A DNA stretch of 64,000 nucleotides, taken from contig NZ_JANPLK010000021.1 in assembly GCF_031426495.1 (NCBI RefSeq), forward strand, positions 62,001-126,000, written 5' to 3'. The position numbers were made by a program, and so were the translations under genes. The notes under the pieces are model-generated. The model was not told where the DNA came from. It did no database searches and worked only from the letters and a program-made list of their open reading frames with translations. The DNA is from Gemmatimonas sp. (GTDB taxonomy: Bacteria > Gemmatimonadota > Gemmatimonadetes > Gemmatimonadales > Gemmatimonadaceae). Of this stretch, positions 33,869 through 43,140 are shown in pieces (the first letter of the stretch is position 1; each line of letters begins with the position of its first letter).

Positions 33869-35660
33869 ACATCCGCAAATCCGTCGGCATCAGCGCGCTG
33901 AACTCTCGCGTCTGCATCCGTCCGCCGCCGCGCAATCCCTCGACGATGCCATCCGCGTGATCATCGTCGACGCCGAGTGAACGCAGGCTGTGGTACGCCA
34001 TGCCGAAGGCCAGTTCGCGTTCGCCCATCAGCGCCTTGCTCACGCCGAGCTGTTCGAACATCGCCTGCTCCTGATCGCTGTGCGTGCGTACCACGATATC
34101 GATGGTGGGATTCTTCGCGCGCACCATGTCGATGATGTGTCGCGCGTGATATGGATCGGGGGCGGCGATCACCAGCAGCCGGGCCGTGCCCGGGTATGCG
34201 TGCTCCAGGATTCCCGGGCGGGTGGCATCGCCGTAAATCGAGGCGACACCAATGGTGCGCATGGCGTCCACCACGCGACGATCCTGTTCGATCGCGACGA
34301 ATGGCACGCCTTGGCGCTGCAGCGCGTCGCCGATCGTGCGCCCGACGCGACCGTACCCGATCAGAATCGCGTGGCCCACGGTGATCGTCTCGAACAGATC
34401 CGTATGGGCCATGCGCGGCGCCTTCTGCCGCTCCATGCGATCGAGCAACCGCGGATGCCGAGCGATCCACGTGGACAACCGGTCCAGCGTCGCGAAGAGC
34501 ATCGGATTGAGGACGATCGTACAGAGCGCCGCCGCCAGGATCAGACTGCGTCCCTCGTCCGACAGCACGCCCAGCGACACGCCCATGCCGGCGAGGATGA
34601 ACGAGAACTCGCCGATCTGACCGAAGCTGGCGCCGATGCGGAGCGAGGCGCCAAGCGGATGGCGTAGCAGCACCATCAGCACCGTGGCGACCACGGTGTT
34701 GCCGAGCAACACGATCGCGACCGTCGACAGCACCTTCGCGGGCTGCGTGAGCATAACGCCCGGATCGAGCAACATGCCGACCGACACGAAGAAGAGCACG
34801 GCGAACGCGTCTTGCATGGGCAGCGCGTCGGCACCGGCACGATGACTGAGGTCCGATTCGCTGATAACCACGCCGGCCACGAACGCGCCGAGTGCAAACG
34901 ACACGCCGAACAACGTGGCGGCACCGACAGCCACCCCGAGCGACACGGCCAACACGGCCAACGTGAACAGCTCGCGTGAGCCGCTGCGCGCCACGTGCGT
35001 GAGCAGCCACGGTACCGCGCGACGACCGACCACGCCCATCAGCACGATGAACGCCACCATCTTCACCAGCGTGAGCGCCACCGAGGTAAGCAGCTCGGTA
35101 CGCCCCATCGGCGATGCGCCTGCGGTTCCAGCGCCCAATGTGCTCAGGATCGCGGGCAGCAATACGAGGGCGAGCACCACCAACAAGTCCTCGACCACCA
35201 GCCAACCCACGGCCACGCGACCGTCGATCGAGTCCATGAGCCCGCGATCTTCGAGGACGCGCAGTACCACGACGGTACTGGCCACCGATAAGGACAGCCC
35301 GAACACCAACGACGCCGCCGACGTCCACCCCCACGAACTGGCCAGCCAGTATCCCAACCCGATCGCGGTAAGCATCTGCAGCGTCGCCCCCGGCAGCGCG
35401 ATGCGACGCACGCGCAGGAGGTCGCCGGGCGAGAAGTGCAGTCCCACGCCGAACATCAGCAGGATCACACCGATCTCGGCCAACTGGCTGGCCAGCCCCA
35501 CGTCGCCCACGAACCCGGGCGAATGCGGTCCAAGCGCGATGCCCGCCAGCAGATAGCCGACGAGCGGCGGCATTTTCAGCTTCGACGCGATGAAGCCGAA
35601 CAGGAACGCCGCGCCAAAGGCACCGGCAATCGTGAAGAGGAGGGCGGTTTCAGGGTGCAT
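33867..35660 (-). CDS. CPA2-type K+/H+ antiporter with TrkA-N domain (KefB/YbaL-like)
   Basis: 597 residues. About 12 membrane segments in residues 1-390 with family motifs (PPLVGYLLAGIALGPHSPGF, FGVGLHFSPGDLL, FGLSLSVASTVVVLRVL, FALGAFVAGVVISES). A cytoplasmic Rossmann RCK domain follows: HAILIGYGRVGRTIGDALQ and the acidic end of strand two AIEQDRR, then ASIYGDATRPGILEHA. Exports K+ or exchanges cations for protons under nucleotide control. Confidence 0.93.
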   Translation of the reverse strand: MHPETALLFTIAGAFGAAFLFGFIASKLKMPPLVGYLLAGIALGPHSPGFVGDVGLASQLAEIGVILLMFGVGLHFSPGDLLRVRRIALPGATLQMLTAIGLGYWLASSWGWTSAASLVFGLSLSVASTVVVLRVLEDRGLMDSIDGRVAVGWLVVEDLLVVLALVLLPAILSTLGAGTAGASPMGRTELLTSVALTLVKMVAFIVLMGVVGRRAVPWLLTHVARSGSRELFTLAVLAVSLGVAVGAATLFGVSFALGAFVAGVVISESDLSHRAGADALPMQDAFAVLFFVSVGMLLDPGVMLTQPAKVLSTVAIVLLGNTVVATVLMVLLRHPLGASLRIGASFGQIGEFSFILAGMGVSLGVLSDEGRSLILAAALCTIVLNPMLFATLDRLSTWIARHPRLLDRMERQKAPRMAHTDLFETITVGHAILIGYGRVGRTIGDALQRQGVPFVAIEQDRRVVDAMRTIGVASIYGDATRPGILEHAYPGTARLLVIAAPDPYHARHIIDMVRAKNPTIDIVVRTHSDQEQAMFEQLGVSKALMGERELAFGMAYHSLRSLGVDDDHADGIVEGLRGGGRMQTREFSALMPTDLRM

Positions 35661-35707
35661 GACGAGGGAAAGCTAGCGCCACGAATGACATGTGCGAGAT
35701 TCACCGC

Positions 35708-36658
35708 ATGACCTCATCCCGTCGATTCCTCATGGCGCTGCTTGGCGGCGCCTCGTTGCTCTCTACGGCCTGCGCCTCTGGCGGCGCCCACACCGCCGTG
35801 CCCATCGGCGCGGCCGCCGCTGCGCTGCGCGTGTACGACAGCAAGGCCAATCGCTTCATTCCCTTTACGCAACTGGCCGACGCCGCGGCCAAGGCCGACT
35901 TCGTCTTCTTCGGCGAGCAGCACGACGATCCGGCCACGCACGCCAGTGAACTGGCGGTCCTGGCCGCGCTCGGTGAGCGCAGGCCGAGCGTCGTGGTCAC
36001 GCTCGAGATGTTCGAACGCGATGTGCAGCCGCTGGTCGATCAGTATCTCGCCGGCACGATTTCGGAAGCGAATTTCCTGGCGGGTTCGCGCCCGTGGGAT
36101 CGCTACACCACCGACTATCGCGCGCTGGTGGAGTTGGCGCGCGTGCGTGGCTGGCCGGTGGTCGCGGCGAATGTCCCGCGGCGCTTGGCCAGTGCGGTTG
36201 GCCGTCGCGGACTGGCGTTGCTCGATACGCTCAACGCGGCCGACCGTCGCTTCATCGCGAAAGAGAACATCTGCCCGAAGGACGCCTACTACACGAAGTT
36301 CGCGCAGACGATGACCGGCCACAGTGCCGGCGGCGGACCGCCGACGGCCGGTGATGCGGCGGCGATGGCGAAGCTGACCGACACGTTCTACGAAGCGCAG
36401 TGCGTGAAGGACGAAGCGATGGGCGAAGCGATCGTGAACGCGTGGCGCGCCGCGCCCAAGGGCGCGATCGTGTTTCAGGTCGACGGCGCGTTTCACAGCG
36501 ATGCCGGCCTCGGCACCGCCGAACGGGCACGGCGTCGTGCGCCGGACGCCAAGACTGTCGTGCTGAGCGCGATCCCGATCGCCGATCTGTCGAAGGCGAA
36601 CGGCAAGGCGCACGCGGACAAGGGTGACTACATCCTCTTCACGCGCGCGCCGAAGTAA
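35708..36658 (+). CDS. ChaN/DUF399-family lipoprotein
   Basis: 316 residues from the ATG at 35708. Lipoprotein signal with lipobox LLSTAC. Motifs FVFFGEQHDDPATHASEL, VVVTLEMFERDVQPLVDQYL, SRPWDRYTTDYRALVELAR and a C-terminal FQVDGAFHSDAGL match the ChaN-like/TIKI-related fold, members of which bind haem or act as metal-dependent hydrolases (conserved G-E-x-H near the N-terminus). Likely anchored in the outer membrane. Its stop lies 4 bases from that of the convergent next gene. Confidence 0.85.
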   Translation: MTSSRRFLMALLGGASLLSTACASGGAHTAVPIGAAAAALRVYDSKANRFIPFTQLADAAAKADFVFFGEQHDDPATHASELAVLAALGERRPSVVVTLEMFERDVQPLVDQYLAGTISEANFLAGSRPWDRYTTDYRALVELARVRGWPVVAANVPRRLASAVGRRGLALLDTLNAADRRFIAKENICPKDAYYTKFAQTMTGHSAGGGPPTAGDAAAMAKLTDTFYEAQCVKDEAMGEAIVNAWRAAPKGAIVFQVDGAFHSDAGLGTAERARRRAPDAKTVVLSAIPIADLSKANGKAHADKGDYILFTRAPK

Positions 36659-36662
36659 ACGA

Positions 36663-37226
36663 CTAGGCCGCGCTGTAGCCGCGGTCGATCAAAAAGGTGC
36701 GCACCTTTTCCGGGTTCCGTTCCACTTCCAGGGAGCCCGGACGCAAACCGGTGCGAATGAGTACCCCGCTGCCATCACTGGCCGCGATCACGAACGCATC
36801 CGTCGTCACGCACACCACCTCGGCCGTATCGGTGAGCTGCCCCGGATGTCCCGAGAAGTGCATCACCGAGCCTTCCGTAAGTCCCTCGGCCCGCACGGCG
36901 CCCGTCGGCTCGCTCCAGGTCACACCAGAAAAGAGCACGATGTCGTTGCTCCCATTGGCGAACGCCTCGACCGGCACGCCGTACATCCCTTCGGCGTCTT
37001 CGATGTCGGCCTGCAGCCGGTACGCGTCGAACAAGGATTCGACCTCGACCGTCTCGCACTGAATGCGCACCGCGCGCTGATCCTGCAGCACCACGGTGAC
37101 GGAATGTTCGGCCACCATCATGCCGCGCCACGCGCCGCGCAGCAGACGGAGCGCCTCAACGGTTTCAGGCGTGGCTTGGAAACGATACTCGCGCACAAGA
37201 TCCTCAGGGTGTAGTCGACCCTGCAA
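36663..37226 (-). CDS. Hypothetical soluble protein
   Basis: 187 residues, no signal or membrane segment, acidic and beta-rich. No family recognised. It follows the lipoprotein gene at 37232-37810 by 5 bases and so is probably co-transcribed with it. The end is almost contiguous with the convergent ChaN-like gene. Confidence 0.6.
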   Translation of the reverse strand: MQGRLHPEDLVREYRFQATPETVEALRLLRGAWRGMMVAEHSVTVVLQDQRAVRIQCETVEVESLFDAYRLQADIEDAEGMYGVPVEAFANGSNDIVLFSGVTWSEPTGAVRAEGLTEGSVMHFSGHPGQLTDTAEVVCVTTDAFVIAASDGSGVLIRTGLRPGSLEVERNPEKVRTFLIDRGYSAA

Positions 37227-37231
37227 TCTCG

Positions 37232-37810
37232 CTATTGGGCGCGTCGCAGCACATAGGCGCGACGGAAGGCGAAATCGCCTCCGATCGGCCGGGCCTCCTG
37301 CACGAGCCGGATCTCGGACGGCGAGAGCTCGAGCGTTTCACGGATCATCGTGGGTTCGTCGCCATTGTGCTCCTCACCTTCGAGCACGAGCCGGAGCGCG
37401 TCGCCGTTCCGCCCCCCTTCACTGCTGCGCACAGCAAAGGCTTGCGGCGCCGTGGCTCCCGCATCGCCCCACACTGCGTCGGTCATGGTTCGATCGAAGT
37501 GCACATGGTCGACGTGCGGCAGGGATGTGCCGGAGAGGTCGGAGCTGTAGCGCAACTCGAGTCCGTCCTGATCGGGCGCGGGCACCACCTGCAGCGCCGC
37601 CGGTCGCGTCACACGCGTCCCCGTCCCCGTCCCCGTCCCCAGCCCGTCGGCGACCTCGAGCGTCCCCTTCCACGTGCCGACAAAGTTGACGTACAGCTGA
37701 TCACGCGCCGGCGCTTTCGATGCGGGCGTCGGTCGCACACAGGCATGCAGCAGCACGACCGCCAAGGCGGTCGTCGTAGCTGCGAAGAGTGTACGAAGAC
37801 GTGAATGCAT
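37232..37810 (-). CDS. Hypothetical lipoprotein with short GT repeat
   Basis: 192 residues, lipoprotein signal (lipobox LLHAC). Mature part resembles calycin-like/lipocalin-like barrels: VNFVGTWKGTLEVADG near the start, then beta strands. A run GTGTGTGT is encoded by four perfect GTCCCC hexamers (37617-37640), a possible length-variable site. Function unknown. Confidence 0.65.
   Translation of the reverse strand: MHSRLRTLFAATTTALAVVLLHACVRPTPASKAPARDQLYVNFVGTWKGTLEVADGLGTGTGTGTRVTRPAALQVVPAPDQDGLELRYSSDLSGTSLPHVDHVHFDRTMTDAVWGDAGATAPQAFAVRSSEGGRNGDALRLVLEGEEHNGDEPTMIRETLELSPSEIRLVQEARPIGGDFAFRRAYVLRRAQ
37617..37640. repeat. In-frame hexanucleotide tandem repeat (GTCCCC)x4
   Basis: Four copies of a 6-bp unit within the coding region of the lipoprotein at 37232-37810. 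Changes in copy number would add or remove Gly-Thr pairs without frameshift. Confidence 0.8.
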
Positions 37811-37929
37811 GGAATGCGGAAGGCGGGGAGGGACCGGCAGCAGTTAGACACCATGAACACGCCAGAGGGTTCAAACCCTGCGCAAACGGGGTGAGACGCG
37901 TCCTGAAGGACACACCCCACCCCGCGCTT

Positions 37930-37999
37930 TTGCTGAGTATGGAGTCGGGAGTAAGGAGTAAGAAGTGCTCCGTACTCCTTACCCCTTACCCCTTACTTC
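37930..37999. repeat. Palindrome made of heptad repeats downstream of VPS10 gene
   Basis: GGAGTCGGGAGTAAGGAGTAAG on the left and CTCCTTACCCCTTACCCCTTAC on the right are inverted with respect to each other around GTGCTCCGTA. The unit is a heptad of type GGRGTAA. The TAA stop of the minus-strand VPS10 gene is in the repeat. Likely terminator. Confidence 0.75.
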
Positions 38000-40900
38000 C
38001 TACGGTCTTCCTCCTCGTCCGGACCGAACGGCGAACCACCGCCCATCGCGCCCTTGTTCTCGACGCGTAGCTTGCCCTTCACGATGGTCGTGCCGACCTG
38101 CAGCACGATGCCGTAGTCGCCCGTGTCAGCGGTGCCGCCACCGCCGAACCCACCGAATCCGCCGCCGCCACGACCACCCGGCGCCGGCGCCGGAAGGCCG
38201 ATCAGCGAGAAGATCTTGATCACGGCTGCGCTCGGTGCCGCCGGTTGTGCGATCACCGGTGCCTGCACGGCGCCGGCACGCGGCGGGGCCGCTTCAGCCG
38301 GACGCGCGCAGAACGGTTCCCACTGCGTGAGCGGACGCTCGCAGCTGCCCGCGCCGCCACGTCCACCACCACCACCTCCGCCACGGCCGCCGAACGGCAC
38401 GTTGCCGAGCCCCGGCGGATTGATCAGGGCACGAGCCTGCGCGATGGCGGCGCTGTCGAACTTGGCCTTGGTGAGAGAATCGAGCACCTGCGGTGCCCGC
38501 ACGGCGCGCAGGATGCTGTCGCGCTTCTCGCTGGCCGAGAGGGCCGCGCGACCGGTCGGGCGCGGCGTGATCGCATACGCCCACGTGACCGTGTGCAAAC
38601 CCGGAGCGCCCGGGCCGGTGAGCGTGGTGAGCGTGTCACCGCCGGCGTCCACGATGCTGATGCGGGCCGACGTCGAGCCAGGCGTCGTGATGCGATACGA
38701 AATCGCGGCCCCGTACGCCGGGTTCTGCGTCGCAAAGAAATTCTGTGCATTGCCGTTGCCGCTCGCGCCGCGCAGCGGTTCTTCGCCCCACTGGAAGCCC
38801 GTCTTCGGCGAGAACAGATGCACCGGCTTGGCGGCCACGGCTGCCGTCATTTCCTGCAACGGCGCCACGTCCACGATCCAGAAGCCACGACCATGCGTGG
38901 CCGCAATCAGTTCACGGTCACGCGGATGAATCTGCAGGTCGTACACCGGCACGCTGGGCAGATTCGCCATGAAGCGCGACCAGGTGGCACCACGATCGAT
39001 CGACGCGTACACGCCGATGGAGGTGCCAACGTACAGGAGATCGCGGTTCATGGGATCTTCGCGCACCACGTGCAGGAAGTCACCCGGGCCACCGGTGGGC
39101 AGGTTGTTCACGATCGACGAGAACGACTTGCCGCCGTCCTTTGACATGAACAGATGCGGGCGGAAATCACCCCAGCGGTGATTGTCGAAGGCCACGTACA
39201 CGACGTTGGTGTCGAACTTCGACGCTTCGATTCGCGTGACGTACACTTCGCCGCCGTTCGGCAGTCCCTGAATGCGCGACGACAGATTCTCCCACGTGGC
39301 GCCATCGTTCGACGACTTCCACACGTTGCCGTCGTCGGTGCCGGCGTACAGCAGGCCGGGCTTGGCCGGGCTCTCTTCGAGCGCCACGATCGTGCCGTAC
39401 GTCTCGGCGCCGGTCGCGTCGAGCGTGATACCACCCGTGAGACGCAACGCGGTGTCGAGCTTCGCCGTGAGGTTCTTCGAGAGATCGGGCGAGATGATGC
39501 GCAGATCTTCGCCACGCTTGGTCGACTTCAGCACCTTGTTGCCGGCGAAGTAGACCACCGACGGATTGTGCGGCGAGAGAAAGAACGGCGCGTTCCAGTT
39601 GTAGCGGATCGACAGCTCGGTAGAGTCCTTCACCTGCTGCGCGCGGAGTGCTGCGATTGCCGTGTTCTGGGCCTTGGTGGCGGCCACGAGCGGGTTGCCA
39701 CGAAGGACGGCGATCGAGTCTTCCCACTGCTTGTAGCGCGCCTGCCACGTGGGCTTGGCGAAGGCCATGCGCTCACCGCTCTTCAGGTTCACGCGCGACA
39801 CGTTGCCGCCCTGCGACTCGCCGTACACGACGTTCGGATCGGTCGGGTCCATCGCGGCGTAAAAGCCGTCACCGCCGGCGATCGTGAACCAGTAGCCGAG
39901 GCTCGTGGTCGGCGTGCGACGCTTGCTCGGGCCACACCAGGTGCCGTTATCCTGCGCCCCGCCGCAGATGTTGTATGGCACCGCCGTGTCGTACGCCACT
40001 TCGTAGAACTGCGCGACCGGAATGTTCTGGCCCTGCACGAAGTTGCCGCCCTTGTCGAACGTGATGGCGATGCCGCCGTCATTGGCCACCACCCAGCGCT
40101 CGGGATCACTCGGATCGATCCAGATGCCGTGCGTATCGATGTGCACGCCGTTGGCGGTGGCGCGATTGGTCTTGCCGCCGTCTTCCGACATCTGCAGGTC
40201 GGTGCTCGAGAAGTACACGCGGTCCGGGTTCTTCGGATCGCTGCGCACCTGCGAATAGTAGAACGGACGCACGTTGTAGTTGTTCATCTGCGCCCACGTG
40301 GCGCCGCCGTCGGTGCTCTTCCAGAGCCCGTTGTTCTTCGGGCTCCGCTCGCCGACGATCGGGCCGGTCGCGTTGGCGGCGGCTTCGATCATCATGTACA
40401 TGACGTTCGGATTCATCGCGTTGATGTCGAGCGTCATGCGTCCCTTCTGACCGGCCGGGAATCCGCCGCCCTTCACTTCCGCCCACGTGGTGCCCCCGTC
40501 GGTGCTCTTCCAGAGCGCCGAGCCCGGGCCGCCGCTGAACAGCGAGTACGGCGTGCGACGCCGCTCCCAGCTGGTGGCGAACACGACGTTCGGATCCTTC
40601 GGGTTGAGGGCCACGTCGATCATGCCCGCCTTGTCGCTGACGAACTTCACCAGCTGCCAGGTGGTGCCGCCGTCGGTGGTCTTGTACAGGCCACGCTCCG
40701 GGTTGGAACGCCACGCGGCACCGAGCGCGGCCACGTACACCACGTTTGGGTTGCTCGGGTGCACCGCGATGCGACCGATGTGCTCGGTCTTCTCGAGTCC
40801 CTTGGCGGTCCAGGTGATGCCACCGTCGGTCGACTTGAAGATGCCGCCGCCTGGCTCGATGGAGTTCCGCGAGTTCGGCTCACCGGTGCCGGCCCACACC

Positions 40901-41211
40901 TGCTGCGTGTCCGACGGGGCGATGGCGAGCATCCCCATCGAAATCACACGCTTGTCGTCGAACACCGGCCGCCACGTGGTGCCGTTGTTGGTGGTCTTCC
41001 AGATGCCACCACCCGCGGCAGCGGCGAACAGGGTCTTGGATGGGCCAGGAATGCCGACCACGTCGGACATGCGGCCCATGAAGTTGGCGGGGCCGACCGT
41101 ACGCCAGCGCATGCCGGCCGCGGCCGCCGAGTCAAGCGCCTGTGCACCCAGCGACTGGGCACCCAGCAGCACGCCGCCAGCCAGCCATGCGAGGGATGAA
41201 ATTCGGGACAT
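37993..41211 (-). CDS. Large secreted VPS10/BNR-repeat (sortilin-like) protein
   Basis: 1072 residues from the Met at 41211, which begins the signal peptide (cleavage near LGAQA). Many Asp-box repeats of the type GIWKTTNNGTTW, SAVTW-like KSTDGGTTWAEV and KSSNDGATWENL form one or two ten-bladed beta-propellers (about 35-800). The C-terminal part has a beta-sandwich region, a Gly-rich stretch (GGRGGGGGGG) and a final small domain. Family members are secreted and annotated as sortilin-like or glycosyl-hydrolase BNR proteins; ligand or substrate unknown. A second, related gene is at 62818-64000. Confidence 0.88.
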   Translation of the reverse strand: MSRISSLAWLAGGVLLGAQSLGAQALDSAAAAGMRWRTVGPANFMGRMSDVVGIPGPSKTLFAAAAGGGIWKTTNNGTTWRPVFDDKRVISMGMLAIAPSDTQQVWAGTGEPNSRNSIEPGGGIFKSTDGGITWTAKGLEKTEHIGRIAVHPSNPNVVYVAALGAAWRSNPERGLYKTTDGGTTWQLVKFVSDKAGMIDVALNPKDPNVVFATSWERRRTPYSLFSGGPGSALWKSTDGGTTWAEVKGGGFPAGQKGRMTLDINAMNPNVMYMMIEAAANATGPIVGERSPKNNGLWKSTDGGATWAQMNNYNVRPFYYSQVRSDPKNPDRVYFSSTDLQMSEDGGKTNRATANGVHIDTHGIWIDPSDPERWVVANDGGIAITFDKGGNFVQGQNIPVAQFYEVAYDTAVPYNICGGAQDNGTWCGPSKRRTPTTSLGYWFTIAGGDGFYAAMDPTDPNVVYGESQGGNVSRVNLKSGERMAFAKPTWQARYKQWEDSIAVLRGNPLVAATKAQNTAIAALRAQQVKDSTELSIRYNWNAPFFLSPHNPSVVYFAGNKVLKSTKRGEDLRIISPDLSKNLTAKLDTALRLTGGITLDATGAETYGTIVALEESPAKPGLLYAGTDDGNVWKSSNDGATWENLSSRIQGLPNGGEVYVTRIEASKFDTNVVYVAFDNHRWGDFRPHLFMSKDGGKSFSSIVNNLPTGGPGDFLHVVREDPMNRDLLYVGTSIGVYASIDRGATWSRFMANLPSVPVYDLQIHPRDRELIAATHGRGFWIVDVAPLQEMTAAVAAKPVHLFSPKTGFQWGEEPLRGASGNGNAQNFFATQNPAYGAAISYRITTPGSTSARISIVDAGGDTLTTLTGPGAPGLHTVTWAYAITPRPTGRAALSASEKRDSILRAVRAPQVLDSLTKAKFDSAAIAQARALINPPGLGNVPFGGRGGGGGGGRGGAGSCERPLTQWEPFCARPAEAAPPRAGAVQAPVIAQPAAPSAAVIKIFSLIGLPAPAPGGRGGGGFGGFGGGGTADTGDYGIVLQVGTTIVKGKLRVENKGAMGGGSPFGPDEEEDRRK

Positions 41212-41281
41212 AGGGGAACGGTGGAAGGAGACTTGCAGGTTCACCATGGAAAACGTACGACCCCTCCCACACGTTTAGCCA

Positions 41282-42334
41282 ATGACTCAAACTCTCGGTT
41301 TTGCCGCGTTCAGCGCGGCTGCTCCCCTCGGTCCGTGGAGCTTCGAGCGCCGTGCACCCGGCCCGAACGATGTGCAGATCCAGATTCTCTTCTGCGGCAT
41401 CTGCCATTCCGACCTGCACACCGTGCGGGGTGAATGGGGCCCGATCGCCTATCCGCAGGTGCCGGGGCACGAAATTGTGGGCCGGGTCGTGTCGACCGGC
41501 GCTGACGTCACGCGGTTCAAGGCGGGCGACATGGTGGGCGTGGGCTGCATCGTCGATAGCTGCCGCACCTGCCCCTCCTGCGAAGAAGGGCTCGAGCAGT
41601 ACTGCGAAGGTGGCATGACCGGCACGTATGGCGGCGTCGAAAAGCAGACGGGCCTGCCCACGCAGGGCGGCTACGCGAACGCGATCGTGGTCGACGACCG
41701 CTATGTGCTGCATATCCCTGAGGGCATGGACCCGGCCGGTGCCGCGCCGCTGCTCTGTGCCGGCATCACTACCTTCTCGCCGCTCCGCCACTGGAAGGTC
41801 GGTCCCGGCAGCCGCGTTGGTGTGGTCGGCCTCGGCGGACTGGGACACATGGCAGTGAAGCTGGCCGCCGCGATGGGCGCGCATGTTGTGGTGCTCACGA
41901 CCTCGCCGTCCAAGGTCGACGACGCCAAACGCCTCGGCGCCCACGAGGTCGTGATTTCGTCGGACGCGGCGGCCATGAAGTCCGCGCGAAACTCGCTCGA
42001 CCTCATCATCGACACGGTCAGCGCGTCGCACGATCTGGAGGCCGAGTTCGCTCTACTCAAGCGGGACGGCGCCGTCTGCCTGCTGGGCGGCACGCCCGAG
42101 GCGCATCGCTACCCCGGCGCCTTCTCGTTCATCATGAAGCGGAAGAAGCTGGCCGGTTCGCTCATCGGTGGCATCCCGGAAACGCAGGAAATGCTCGACT
42201 TCTGCGCGGCCCACAACATCGTCGCCGACATCGAAGTCGTCGCTGCATCGGCCATCAATGAGGCCTACGAGCGCATGCTCAAAGCCGACGTGAAGTACCG
42301 CTTCGTGATCGATATCAGCACGCTCGAAGCCTGA
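41282..42334 (+). CDS. Zinc-dependent alcohol dehydrogenase, CAD/YahK type
   Basis: 350 residues. Catalytic zinc Cys and His in FCGICHSDLH and PGHEIVG; structural zinc cysteines in CRTCPSCEEGLEQYC; Rossmann motif VVGLGGLGHMAVK near residue 183; SLIGGIPETQEMLDF near the C-terminus. Typical of NADP-dependent medium-chain aldehyde reductases with broad specificity (cinnamyl alcohol/YahK branch). It is divergent from the VPS10 gene with 70 bases between the starts. Confidence 0.93.
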   Translation: MTQTLGFAAFSAAAPLGPWSFERRAPGPNDVQIQILFCGICHSDLHTVRGEWGPIAYPQVPGHEIVGRVVSTGADVTRFKAGDMVGVGCIVDSCRTCPSCEEGLEQYCEGGMTGTYGGVEKQTGLPTQGGYANAIVVDDRYVLHIPEGMDPAGAAPLLCAGITTFSPLRHWKVGPGSRVGVVGLGGLGHMAVKLAAAMGAHVVVLTTSPSKVDDAKRLGAHEVVISSDAAAMKSARNSLDLIIDTVSASHDLEAEFALLKRDGAVCLLGGTPEAHRYPGAFSFIMKRKKLAGSLIGGIPETQEMLDFCAAHNIVADIEVVAASAINEAYERMLKADVKYRFVIDISTLEA

Positions 42335-42407
42335 TCGAAGGCGGATGGGCGTACCCAGGCGCCCATCGACGGTGACGGACAGCGGCGAGGACCGTTAGCA
42401 TTGGGAC

Positions 42408-43130
42408 ATGTCGCCCGCACTGCTTTCGGAAGGGCTTGACCCGGACTCGATCCTCGTCGTCGAAGATGACGCGGATCTCCGGGATGTGCTCGTGCACACC
42501 CTCGGCACGATCTGCCGTTCGGTCCGTACCGCGTCCACGTTCTCCGACGCCGTGCGTGAATGCACCGTCAGGGCGCCGGATTTGGTGCTGCTCGATCTCG
42601 GGCTGCCCGATGGCGACGGCGCCGACCTGCTGCTACGACTGCGTGGCATCACTGACGTGCCGATCATCGTGCTGTCCGGGCGGGCGGAAGAGGAGGAAAA
42701 AGTGGCGCTGCTCGATGCCGGCGCCGACGATTTCATCATCAAGCCCTGTGGTGCCGGCGAGTTGCTGGCCCGTGTGCGCGGGCAGATGCGACGCTCGGCC
42801 ACGTCAACGGCGGCTCGTTCGTGGGCGCGCATCACCACCGACGGCGTCGAAATCGACCTCGTCGCGCAACGCGTGGTCCGGCACGGTGAGCCGCAGCGAC
42901 TCACACCCACCGAATGGGCGCTGCTGCGCGCCCTCGTGTTGCATGCCGGGCGTGCGCTGTCCCCGCGCGAGTTGTGGGATCTCGTGTGGGCCCGTGAGTT
43001 CGGTGACTTCGCCACACACGTGCGCGTACACATGACACACCTGCGACGGAAAGTCGAACCCGATCCGTCGGTACCGCGCCTGATCATCACCGAGCCGGGC
43101 GTGGGCTATCGATTCGTTGGCCCCGGCTAG
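42408..43130 (+). CDS. OmpR/KdpE-type response regulator
   Basis: 240 residues. Receiver domain ~14-125 with acidic pair ED-D (VVEDDADL), phospho-acceptor D63 (LLDLGLPDGDG), Ser/Thr in IIVLSGR and Lys in IIKPCGAGE. Winged-helix DNA-binding domain ~145-240 (LTPTEWALLRALV, HVRVHMTHLRRKVEPD and GVGYRFV). Operon with the histidine kinase gene 10 bases downstream. Confidence 0.94.
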   Translation: MSPALLSEGLDPDSILVVEDDADLRDVLVHTLGTICRSVRTASTFSDAVRECTVRAPDLVLLDLGLPDGDGADLLLRLRGITDVPIIVLSGRAEEEEKVALLDAGADDFIIKPCGAGELLARVRGQMRRSATSTAARSWARITTDGVEIDLVAQRVVRHGEPQRLTPTEWALLRALVLHAGRALSPRELWDLVWAREFGDFATHVRVHMTHLRRKVEPDPSVPRLIITEPGVGYRFVGPG

Positions 43131-43140
43131 GCGGGCCGGC

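Noticed and set aside
33961..35334. Long minus-strand open frame inside the antiporter region
   Set aside because: Alternative frame of the KefB-like gene, Arg-rich composition typical of high-GC shadow frames.
39154..41199. 681-codon plus-strand open frame
   Set aside because: Antisense to the VPS10 gene, which shows clear Asp-box repeats; the open frame is a GC-skew artefact.
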